Part shown: positions 5,791-12,744 of the stretch, piece by piece | How positions within the stretch are numbered: position 1 is the stretch's first letter | How the letters are laid out: the number at the start of each line of letters is the position of its first letter | Source of the DNA: Desulfobacteraceae bacterium | GTDB lineage: Bacteria > Desulfobacterota > Desulfobacteria > Desulfobacterales > Desulfobacteraceae | NCBI GenBank assembly: GCA_022712835.1 | Contig: JAFLJU010000161.1 | Span: 1-20,240, forward strand | Length of the DNA: 20,240 nucleotides | Reading direction: 5' to 3' | The notes under the pieces: model-generated | What the model was told of the DNA's origin: nothing | The model's database searches: none | Seen by the model: the letters and a program-made list of their open reading frames with translations, nothing else | Position numbers and translations under genes: made by a program

Positions 5791-7164
5791 ATGAAAGATC
5801 AGATATACACCAAAAAAACCGTTATTCATGTGCCGGTTGAACAATTGTTTGCCTGGCATGCCAGGAACGGTGCTATTTTGCGGCTGACCCCTCCCTGGGC
5901 ACCTCTTAAACTGATCTCCCGTATGGGCAAGGGGATTGATCAAGGTGTCCAGGTTCGGTTCCAAATGAAACTCTTTAAAATTCCCATGATATGGGAAGCT
6001 GAGCATATCGATTACCAGGAAAATGTTCTTTTCCAGGACCATCAGACAAAGGGTCCCTTTGGCAAATGGGTCCATACCCATTTATTCCATGCCCAGGGTA
6101 AAAACTCCACTGTTATGGAGGACCGGGTGGCCTATCGACTGCCCATGGGTTTTTTGAGCCGCCCCTTCCAGGGCCATGCCAAAAAAGAGTTGGCAAGGGT
6201 TTTTGACTACCGCCATCGGGTGTTAAAGCATGATCTGGAACTTAGGGCTGATAAAGTTAAAAAACAAAGAATTCTGATTTCCGGTGCCAGCGGTACCATC
6301 GGTTCGATCCTGGTGCCTTTTTTAAGAACCTGCGGTCACGAGGTCATCCGTCTGGTTCGAAATGCATCCAACCTGGCCGATGATGAGCTTTACTGGAATC
6401 CCTACAAAAAACAGCTGGATTTGGAAAAAGCCGGTCCCATTGATGCGGTGATCAATCTGAACGGGGTGGACATCTCCCGGGGAAAATGGACAGACAGACA
6501 AAAACAATTGATCATTGATTCCAGGGTGGCCACGACTGCGCTATTGGCTCGGAAAATCAGTGAGCTGAAACATCCGCCATCGGTATTTATTTCCTCATCC
6601 GCCATCGGATTGTATGGAGAAGGCAAAGATCGGGTACTCACGGAAAATGCGCCCCGGGGGGACTCTTTTATTTCATCGGTGTGTGACCAATGGGAAAAGG
6701 CATCTTTAACGGCGCAAAAAGCGGGCATCCGGACCGTTCAACTGCGCATCGGGGTGGTCCTGACCCCTGCCGGTGGGGCACTTGCCAGGATGATACTGCC
6801 CTTTTCCCTGGGGTTTGGCACAAGGCTGTCCCATGGTAACCAGTACATGAGCTGGATCAGCATGGATGATGCGCTTTCAGGTATTCTTCATATACTGGAA
6901 CACGAGAGTATTCAGGGCGCGGTTAACCTGACAGCCCCCCATCCGGTTACCAATAAAGAGTTTACCCGTTCCCTTGGCCGGGTATTCTCCCGACCGGCTT
7001 TTTTTGTCATCCCCAGGTGGGTGGCCAGGGCCTTATGGGGCCGTATGGGTGAAGAAACCCTATTGACCAGTGCCCGGGTGATCCCTGAAAAATTATTGAA
7101 AAACGGGTTTGTTTTTGAGCACAATGAGCTTAGACTGGCATTGAAAGATATGCTGGGAAGGTGA
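5791..7164 (+). CDS. SRPBCC domain fused to TIGR01777-family NAD(P)-binding epimerase-like protein
   Basis: A 457-residue fusion. Residues 1-150 form an SRPBCC (START-like/cyclase) ligand-binding domain. From about residue 165 comes an extended short-chain dehydrogenase-like protein of the TIGR01777/SDR39U1 family: the dinucleotide loop ISGASGTIGSILV, then VINLNG, then FISSSAIGLYGEG and QLRIGVVLTPAGG. The C-terminal 50 residues match the DUF1731-type domain of this family (FFVIPRWVARALWGRMGEE). The family is widespread but its reaction is not established; the classical YxxxK dyad is not clear, which is usual here. The ATG at 5791 has only a weak AAAGAG site upstream. It is divergent from rubredoxin across a 220-base gap. 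The substrate is unknown; a hydrophobic ligand held by the SRPBCC domain is a reasonable guess. Confidence 0.85.
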   Translation: MKDQIYTKKTVIHVPVEQLFAWHARNGAILRLTPPWAPLKLISRMGKGIDQGVQVRFQMKLFKIPMIWEAEHIDYQENVLFQDHQTKGPFGKWVHTHLFHAQGKNSTVMEDRVAYRLPMGFLSRPFQGHAKKELARVFDYRHRVLKHDLELRADKVKKQRILISGASGTIGSILVPFLRTCGHEVIRLVRNASNLADDELYWNPYKKQLDLEKAGPIDAVINLNGVDISRGKWTDRQKQLIIDSRVATTALLARKISELKHPPSVFISSSAIGLYGEGKDRVLTENAPRGDSFISSVCDQWEKASLTAQKAGIRTVQLRIGVVLTPAGGALARMILPFSLGFGTRLSHGNQYMSWISMDDALSGILHILEHESIQGAVNLTAPHPVTNKEFTRSLGRVFSRPAFFVIPRWVARALWGRMGEETLLTSARVIPEKLLKNGFVFEHNELRLALKDMLGR

Positions 7165-7256
7165 TGATAAAAATCGTATAAAACCCTTTTGACCCCCCGC
7201 GCAGCAGTTTAAGGCGGATGGCATAAAATTTAAAATTATTTTAAACGGATATCTTC

Positions 7257-8432
7257 ATGAACACTCAATTAAAAATCTTATTCTCTTTTTTGATGATTAC
7301 GGCCCTGGCATTCGGGTTCATCAATATATATTTTCCTTCTCCAAATTATAGTTTTGAACGGCTCCATATCTTTTTATTTAATTTATGCACCGGGGGAACT
7401 ATTTTATTGTATTATACCCAGAGAAAGACCCAGGTTTCCAAAACCGTGCGACTATTTTTTCTTTGCTCCCTTCTCTATGCCTTCTCGGCTTTTTTCCTGC
7501 TTTATCCTATCACCATATTGGTTTCGGTTGTTCTTTATATCCTAGTGGAAAAGGTGAGAATCGAAAACTTTTCTCTGTTTCCCATTCAGTTTTTCCAAAA
7601 AAAGGTCAGCGTGTCCGATAAGTTTCACCAGGCCTCTTTGTTGTGCTTATCCTCAGGCATTGTCATGGCATCCCTGGTGATTTTAAACAACGAATATTTT
7701 AAATGGGTGACCATGGAAAAACTAACCTTAAATACCTTTTTTCTCGGTTTTTCTTTCCCCTTGTCCCTGATATCCCTTTCTCTTGTTTTTTCAATGCTGA
7801 AAAAACTGGAAGGGTCCGGCCGGAAAGTTATTATGGAATTTTGCTTCTGGACCATCACCCTGGGGGTGATCATATTTTTCATCTTTATCCTGTTTGAGCG
7901 CTTTATTCCCCAGATCTTTGTAACAACCGCCCTTTTCATAGCTGTTGTCACGGTGTTCTATTTGTATTCAACGTTTGCCGAAAGGGTGCAGCAAAAGCTT
8001 TTTTTAACCTCTGGCATCGGTTTTTTGATTCTCACGGCCATTTCCGGTATCCTCTATATTTTTCTCCAGATGGGAGATGACTATAATCCAGAAAAAACAA
8101 AATGGTTGCTTCACATGCATGTGTTTGCCTCCCTATATGGATGGAACTTATGCGGGTTGTCGGTTATCTGCAGGTTTGATGATTTTCCCATCAAGTTGCA
8201 CTCTCCCACGGTTATTTTTATCCACTGGCTCACGGCCATTGTTTTTGCACCCCTGGGGGTTTTCTATGGCTGGTTTGCACTGCTGGCCATTTTAGGATAT
8301 GCCTTTATTACGATTACCTTGTTTTTCAGCAGCAATCGTTCAAACATAGACCGTTCAAATATAGATCGTTCAAACATAGGGGGAAGGCCAAGCGCTGCCA
8401 GAGAAGAACCTCAGGAGAACCTTGATAGATGA
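7257..8432 (+). CDS. Polytopic membrane protein of unknown function, about 12 helices
   Basis: A 391-residue integral inner-membrane protein that I do not recognise with confidence. About twelve hydrophobic helices run from residue 7 to 358. Notable are paired histidines in LHMHVFASLYGWNLCGL (about 283-299) and His at FIHWLTAIVFAPLG (about 318), which could ligate a haem or metal as in NnrS-like or haem-copper oxidase-like proteins; this is only suggestive. The soluble tail after residue 360 contains RSNID, RSNID, RSNIG in tandem, encoded by three 15-base repeats, and ends in a charged stretch. The upstream ribosome-binding site is poor. Its stop overlaps the start of the DHH phosphoesterase gene (ATGA), so the two are translated together. 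The gene lies 92 bases after the SDR fusion. Confidence 0.75.
   Translation: MNTQLKILFSFLMITALAFGFINIYFPSPNYSFERLHIFLFNLCTGGTILLYYTQRKTQVSKTVRLFFLCSLLYAFSAFFLLYPITILVSVVLYILVEKVRIENFSLFPIQFFQKKVSVSDKFHQASLLCLSSGIVMASLVILNNEYFKWVTMEKLTLNTFFLGFSFPLSLISLSLVFSMLKKLEGSGRKVIMEFCFWTITLGVIIFFIFILFERFIPQIFVTTALFIAVVTVFYLYSTFAERVQQKLFLTSGIGFLILTAISGILYIFLQMGDDYNPEKTKWLLHMHVFASLYGWNLCGLSVICRFDDFPIKLHSPTVIFIHWLTAIVFAPLGVFYGWFALLAILGYAFITITLFFSSNRSNIDRSNIDRSNIGGRPSAAREEPQENLDR
8337..8381 (+). repeat. Three tandem 15-base repeats inside the membrane-protein gene
   Basis: Units at 8337, 8352 and 8367 share CGTTCAAAYATAG and are in frame, coding RSNID, RSNID, RSNIG in the cytoplasmic or periplasmic tail of the membrane protein. 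Because the unit is a multiple of three, copy-number change would lengthen or shorten the tail without breaking the frame. Confidence 0.9.
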
Positions 8433-9418
8433 GGAACACGGATAGAATTAAATTGTTTTTGGACCTGTTCCACAAAGGGGACAAGGTGTTGGTGGTGATC
8501 AATGCGGATCCCGATGCCATTGCCTCAGCCATGGCCATCAAGCGAATCCTCTGGCGAAAAGTGACAGAGGTGACCATTGCCCATTTTAATAAGATTACCC
8601 GTCCGGATAATCTGGCCATGATTGAGTATACCGAGTCGGGGCTGGTTTCTCTGAAAACCATAAAAAAAAGTGACTTTCAACGGTTTGTGGTGGTGGATTC
8701 CCAGCCGGATCACAATGAGGCATTTTCCCCCTTTGTCTATGACGCCATTATTGACCATCACCCCTTGTCTTGTAACAAGGCCGTCTATGCCGACATCAGG
8801 CCTGACTACGGCGCTTGTTCCACCATCATGACCGAATATCTAAAGGCATTGAAAATCAAGGTGTCGGCAAAGCTTGCAGCTGCCCTGATGTTGGGCATTA
8901 AAACCGATACCGCCGATTTCACCCGCCATTCCAGCCTCAAGGATATCCGGGCCTTCCAATACCTGTACCGGTTTGCAGACATGAATATCGTCACAAAGGT
9001 CGAGCGGGCATTGATAACAGAGAACAACATGGATTTTCTGGGCCATGCCATCAAAAAAAGAAAGGTGATCAACAATCGGGCCTTTTTCCATGCCGGTATT
9101 ATTTCCAAGCCCGATGACCTCGTGGTGGTGGCCGATTTTTTCATGAACATTGCCCGGGTCAACTGGAGCATTATTTCAGGCGTTATGGAAGACGAGCTGA
9201 TCATCATTTTGCGCAATGACGGATTGAGAAAAGGAGCCGGAAACACTGCCAAAGCAGCCTTCGGGAAATTCGGGTCTGCCGGGGGGCACAAGACCATGGC
9301 CCGGGCCGAGCTTGACCTGAAACTCATCAGAAAGGAAATCAAACGGATGAGTCAAAAAAAACTGGCGGATTGGATTGCCTGCCGGATTGAAAAAACAGCT
9401 GGAAAGAAAATAGAATAA
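8429..9418 (+). CDS. DHH-family phosphoesterase (NrnA/RecJ-like)
   Basis: A 329-residue cytoplasmic protein of the DHH superfamily, Mn-dependent phosphoesterases acting on short oligonucleotides, pAp or cyclic dinucleotide products. Seen in order: motif I NADPDAIAS (about 25-33), VVVDSQPDH (about 89-97), the name-giving DHH in AIIDHHPLS (about 110), GIKTDTADFTR (about 153-163), and a C-terminal DHHA1 domain ending in GSAGGHKTMARAEL. Motif I has Asn where many relatives have His (HxDxD), so one metal ligand may differ. The ATG overlaps the stop of the membrane-protein gene (ATGA) and GGAG lies 13 bases upstream. The pairing with a membrane protein is not explained by known DHH roles. The substrate cannot be told from sequence. 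Confidence 0.88.
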   Translation: MRNTDRIKLFLDLFHKGDKVLVVINADPDAIASAMAIKRILWRKVTEVTIAHFNKITRPDNLAMIEYTESGLVSLKTIKKSDFQRFVVVDSQPDHNEAFSPFVYDAIIDHHPLSCNKAVYADIRPDYGACSTIMTEYLKALKIKVSAKLAAALMLGIKTDTADFTRHSSLKDIRAFQYLYRFADMNIVTKVERALITENNMDFLGHAIKKRKVINNRAFFHAGIISKPDDLVVVADFFMNIARVNWSIISGVMEDELIIILRNDGLRKGAGNTAKAAFGKFGSAGGHKTMARAELDLKLIRKEIKRMSQKKLADWIACRIEKTAGKKIE

Positions 9419-9505
9419 TATCCGGGGACTACCCCATGGAAATAAAAAACTTGTTTCCTGTAGTTAATTCTAACGGCTGATGGGGGAAGCGTTCTGTAAA
9501 AAAAC

Positions 9506-9534
9506 TTGACAATTTCCCGGAATATCTCTATTTT
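9506..9534 (+). promoter_or_regulatory. Sigma-70-like promoter of the amino-acid ABC operon
   Basis: A perfect TTGACA (9506-9511) is followed after 17 bases by TATTTT (9529-9534), 60 bases before the binding-protein start codon. The spacer holds TTCCCGGAA (9514-9522), a small palindrome that could be an operator. It is the best-matching promoter in the window. Confidence 0.65.
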
Positions 9535-9594
9535 TTCGATTTTCATTGAGCGCTATTGTATGTAACAACACCAAAACGAAAGGGAGTTAAAAAA

Positions 9595-10348
9595 ATGTTT
9601 AAAAAAAATCTGATAATTTGGGTGGGTATCTTAGGCCTGCTCTTTGCGGGGAGTGGTCAGGCCCTGGCAGGAAAGACAATTGTGAACGGAATAGACGCAA
9701 ACTTTCCTCCCTTTGCTTTTATTGATAAAACAGGCACACCCAGCGGGTTTGACGTGGAAGCTGTGAACTGGATCGCAAAGGAAATGGGATATGAAGTCAC
9801 CCACAAAGCCTTTGACTGGGATGGGATTGTGACCAGCCTGCTCACAAAAAAAATAGACATGGTGGCTTCAGGCATGAGTATCACCCCGGACCGGTTGAAA
9901 AAGGTTTCCTTTACCAATCCCTATTGGAAAATTGAACAGGTGATGGTTGTTAAAATAAGGATCGGCCTTGACCCTGGAAGATTTGCTTTCAGGAAAAAAA
10001 CTGATTGGTGTACAGCAGGGAACATCCGAAGCCAAATGGCTCAAGGAAGAGGCCAAAAAAAATGGCTGGAACCTGGAACTTAGATATTACAACTCTTCTC
10101 CCCTGGCCGTCGAAGATATTTTGAATGGAAGAATCTCTGCCGCTGCCATGGATGATGCCCCGGCAAAGGATGCATCCGGTAAAAAGGATGTTGAGATCCT
10201 CGGTACCTTTGGCATGCATTCAGAAGATTTCGGATATGCCATCCGCAAAGAGGACACAGCCCTCATGGCAGATATGAACGAAGGGTTGAAAAGATTAATG
10301 GCCTCTCCCCATTGGAAAGAATTGATTAAAAAATACGATATAAAATAA
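9595..10348 (+). pseudogene. Amino-acid ABC transporter substrate-binding protein, frameshifted by one base
   Basis: Periplasmic binding protein of the SBP_bac_3 (HisJ/GlnH) family, expected to deliver a polar amino acid to the permeases encoded next. The ATG at 9595, after AAAGGGAG, gives a clear signal peptide ending in GQALA (about residue 25). Then come the family blocks DANFPPFAFIDKTGTPSGFDVE and GMSITPDRLKKVSFTNPYW. After codon 120 the frame breaks: the rest (ALTLEDLLSGKKLIGVQQGTSEA to the stop at 10348) is in the next frame. Removing T9956 from AAAATAAGG restores a continuous 250-residue protein reading VVKKGSALTLEDLL. Everything downstream is well conserved, so this is either a very recent mutation or a sequencing error. 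If real, the transporter would lack its own binding protein. Confidence 0.88.
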
Positions 10349-10355
10349 GGGTGCA

Positions 10356-10387
10356 GGCCTGGTCTCCTTCTTTTTGGGGTCCAGGCC
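10356..10387 (+). promoter_or_regulatory. Intercistronic hairpin in the ABC operon
   Basis: GGCCTGG (10356-10362) pairs with CCAGGCC (10381-10387) around an 18-base pyrimidine-rich loop, between the binding protein and the first permease. No T run follows the stem, so it is more likely to stabilise the upstream mRNA end, as in other binding-protein operons, than to terminate fully. Confidence 0.45.
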
Positions 10388-10406
10388 CCTTCCATAGGGT
10401 TGTAAA

Positions 10407-11084
10407 ATGTTAGAAAGTGTTACTGCCATAAAAGAATCTTTGCCCTATCTTCTCCAGGGAGGAGGGATCACCCTTGTGATTGTGGTGGGTGCCATGGCTA
10501 TTGGACTGATTCTTGGGCTTTGCATGGCGGTGGGACAGGTTTACGGACATCCCATTTTGAAACGGGTGATAGGCGTCTATATCTGGTTTTTCCAGGGGGT
10601 TCCGATTCTGGTTTTACTGTTCCTGTTTTATTTCGGGCTGTTTCATTATATTGGATTGAATTTGAGCGCTGTTTCCGCGGTGATGGTGGTCCTTGGAATG
10701 ACCACGGCAGCTTACCAGGCCAATATTTTCAGGGGTGCGATTCTTTTGCTCCCCCAGGGCCAGTTCAAAGCGGCCAGCGCCATTGGAATGAGCGATTTTA
10801 CGGCCATTAAAAGTATTATCCTTCCCCAGGTATTGCGACTGTCCATTCCGGCCTGGTCCAATGAGTTTTCCATTATCCTCAAGGACTCGGCACTGGCCTT
10901 TGTTCTGGGGGCACCGGAAATCATGGCCCGGGCCAAGTTTATTGCTTCCCGGACCTACCAGCACCTTCCTCTTTATATTATGGCAGGACTTATTTACTTT
11001 ATTTTGACCTGGGCCGGTGTGATGGCCTTGTCAAAGTTGGAAAAAACGGTTCGAATACCGGGCTATTCGAACAAAGGAATCTAA
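10407..11084 (+). CDS. Amino-acid ABC transporter permease (HisM/GlnP family)
   Basis: A 225-residue inner-membrane permease with about five hydrophobic helices. Seen: the early QGGGITLVIVVGAMAIGLILG helix, the FFQGVPILVLLF stretch typical of polar amino-acid permeases (usually FRGTP), and the ATPase-contacting EAA loop in QFKAASAIGMSDFTAIKSIILPQ (about residues 119-141). It would pair with the second permease (11844-12509) as a heterodimeric channel. The start at 10407 has a weak ribosome-binding site; the hairpin before it may lower expression relative to the binding protein. The ATPase gene begins five bases after its stop. Confidence 0.93.
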   Translation: MLESVTAIKESLPYLLQGGGITLVIVVGAMAIGLILGLCMAVGQVYGHPILKRVIGVYIWFFQGVPILVLLFLFYFGLFHYIGLNLSAVSAVMVVLGMTTAAYQANIFRGAILLLPQGQFKAASAIGMSDFTAIKSIILPQVLRLSIPAWSNEFSIILKDSALAFVLGAPEIMARAKFIASRTYQHLPLYIMAGLIYFILTWAGVMALSKLEKTVRIPGYSNKGI

Positions 11085-11089
11085 AGACC

Positions 11090-11842
11090 ATGGGTGATCC
11101 CATTCTAAGAGTGGAAAATATTACCAAATCCTTTAATGGAGAACCCATTCTAAAGGGAGTGAATTTGAGCCTGGGCAAGGGGGAGATCAAAATTCTCATC
11201 GGGCCTTCAGGAGGGGGGAAGAGTACCCTGCTTCAGTGCATGAATTGCCTGGTAACCCCGGATTCCGGAAAATTCTGGCTGGAAGGGAAACCCGTGGATA
11301 TCACCCATAAACAAGAACTTTATGATCTTCGCCAACAGGTGGGAATGATTTTTCAGGAGTTTAATCTGTTTGATCATTTAACGGCTTTGGACAACCTGAC
11401 CATTGCGCTGCGAAAGGTTAAAAAGCTGAGCAAAAAGGCGGCCATCGCCCGGGCTATGATCGAGCTTTCCCAGGTGGGGTTAGCGGATAAAATAAATTTG
11501 TACCCTGCCGAACTTTCCGGGGGGCAAAAGCAGCGGGTAGCCATTGCCAGGGCATTGGCCATGGACCCCAAGGTGCTTTTGCTGGATGAACCCACCTCGG
11601 CCCTGGACCCGGAGGTGATGGGGGAGGTGATCGATGTGATTCGAAATCTGGCAAAACAGGGGATGACCATGATCATGGCCACCCACCAGGTCAGTCTGAT
11701 CCGGACCCTGGCCCATGAAATCCTTTTCATGGAGGCAGGATCTGTGGTGGAGCAGGGAGAGCCCGACACCTTGCTTGTCCCGGGATCCCGGAGCCAGGAT
11801 TTTTGTGATAAACTTAATTTTATCACCGGAGAAAGGCCTTAA
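11090..11842 (+). CDS. Amino-acid ABC transporter ATP-binding protein (GlnQ/HisP family)
   Basis: A 250-residue cytoplasmic ATPase driving uptake. Seen: Walker A GPSGGGKST (residues 38-46), Q-loop FQEFNLF, signature LSGGQKQR (about 142), Walker B VLLLDEPTSALD (about 162-173) and the switch histidine in MATHQ. These are complete and in the order of the polar amino-acid uptake family. The gene follows the first permease by five bases and its stop lies one base before the start of the second permease, so the three are surely co-transcribed. A longer open frame on the same strand overlaps its 3' end, but that is just an upstream extension of the second permease frame. Confidence 0.97.
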   Translation: MGDPILRVENITKSFNGEPILKGVNLSLGKGEIKILIGPSGGGKSTLLQCMNCLVTPDSGKFWLEGKPVDITHKQELYDLRQQVGMIFQEFNLFDHLTALDNLTIALRKVKKLSKKAAIARAMIELSQVGLADKINLYPAELSGGQKQRVAIARALAMDPKVLLLDEPTSALDPEVMGEVIDVIRNLAKQGMTMIMATHQVSLIRTLAHEILFMEAGSVVEQGEPDTLLVPGSRSQDFCDKLNFITGERP

Positions 11843-11843
11843 G

Positions 11844-12509
11844 GTGGTGCTCTCCCCATTTTATCAGGAATTGTTTGCCTCCCTGAATCGAGGGCTTGTC
11901 ATGAGTGTGGGGCTGATCATCCCTTCTGCCCTGGGCGGTGTTCTCATCGGTGTTATTGCCGGGTGCCTCAGAACATATGGGGGCGCATTTGTTCGGAGAG
12001 CCTGTGACACATACGCGGCCATCTTCCGGGGGACCCCACTGGTGGTTCAGTTGTTTATCCTTTACTTTGGTCTTCCCAACATCGGTATTTACCTTTCACC
12101 CTATTGGGCAGCCGTGACCGGGTTCATGTTGTGCAGCGGCGCGTATCAGTCGGAATATATCCGGGGGGCACTTCTTTCCATCAAGCAAAATCAGTCTTTT
12201 GGTGCCCAGGCCCTGGGATTTTCCAATTTCCAGTCCATCGTATGGATTATTATTCCCCAGGCCATGCGCAAGGCATTGCCCGGATGTGGGAATGAGATTG
12301 TTTATCTGATCAAGTATTCTTCTTTGGCCTATGTGGTGACATTCATGGAGTTGACCGGAGAGGGCAAGACAATTGCCACGGAATATTTTCGGTTTACCGA
12401 GGTGTTTGCCATCATCGGCCTGTATTATCTATTGCTGGTTTCCCTGGCCATTCTTGTTCTCAAGAAGATTGAAGCGGCGATCCATGTTCCGGGATTCGGG
12501 AAATCCTAA
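11844..12509 (+). CDS. Amino-acid ABC transporter permease, second subunit
   Basis: A 221-residue inner-membrane permease of the HisQ/HisM type with five or so hydrophobic helices. Seen: FRGTPLVVQLFILYFGLPN, SGAYQSEYIRGALLSI and the EAA loop QSFGAQALGFSNFQSIVWIIIPQAMRKALPG. The frame is open back to 11715, but that part overlaps the ATPase gene and is not permease-like. I choose GTG at 11844, one base after the ATPase stop, with GGAGAAAGG upstream; GTG at 11847 is equally possible. It is the last gene of the operon. With the other permease it would form the channel for an amino acid whose identity is not readable here. Confidence 0.92.
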   Translation: MVLSPFYQELFASLNRGLVMSVGLIIPSALGGVLIGVIAGCLRTYGGAFVRRACDTYAAIFRGTPLVVQLFILYFGLPNIGIYLSPYWAAVTGFMLCSGAYQSEYIRGALLSIKQNQSFGAQALGFSNFQSIVWIIIPQAMRKALPGCGNEIVYLIKYSSLAYVVTFMELTGEGKTIATEYFRFTEVFAIIGLYYLLLVSLAILVLKKIEAAIHVPGFGKS

Positions 12510-12568
12510 AATTTCCCAGGTTTTTGGGTGCCAGATAGTTCAACAATTTTCGGTAACCTATACTGCTT

Positions 12569-12595
12569 GGTAACCGATACTGACGGTATCGTACC
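12569..12595. repeat. Hairpin-forming inverted repeat after the ABC operon
   Basis: GGTA-(AC)-CGATAC, loop TGACG, GTATCG-TACC: ten pairs with a two-base bulge. No T run follows, so it is not a classical terminator; it may stabilise the 3' end of the operon mRNA. Confidence 0.4.
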
Positions 12596-12686
12596 CGGAA
12601 AACATTCCATGTTTATTCAAAATCATTAACGAACAAAAAAATTTGATCTTAATGTTATTCGAATTAGGATAGAACGATCAGAGATA

Positions 12687-12731
12687 AGTAAAAAAAGTTT
12701 TGGTTACAAGTCTAAAGACTCAGTTTTTACT
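12687..12731. terminator. Probable bidirectional terminator between convergent operons
   Basis: An inner hairpin AGTCT-AA-AGACT (12709-12720) sits inside an outer pairing AGTAAAAA (12687-12694) / TTTTTACT (12724-12731). On the + strand the inner hairpin is followed by CAG and TTTTT. On the - strand a run of seven T follows about ten bases after it. It lies between the ABC operon and the end of the histidine kinase gene, and could serve both. Confidence 0.45.
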
Positions 12732-12744
12732 ACCTCAATTTCTT

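Noticed and set aside
8806..9342. 178-codon antisense frame opposite the DHH gene
   Set aside because: It is a shadow of a well-supported gene with all its family motifs on the + strand.
9945..9970. Programmed +1 frameshift in the binding-protein gene
   Set aside because: No slippery or stimulatory element is recognisable and this family is not known to use one; a one-base insertion or read error is simpler.
11715..11843. Longer N-terminus for the second permease
   Set aside because: The extra 43 codons lie inside the ATPase gene and have no permease character; GTG at 11844 has a suitable ribosome-binding site.
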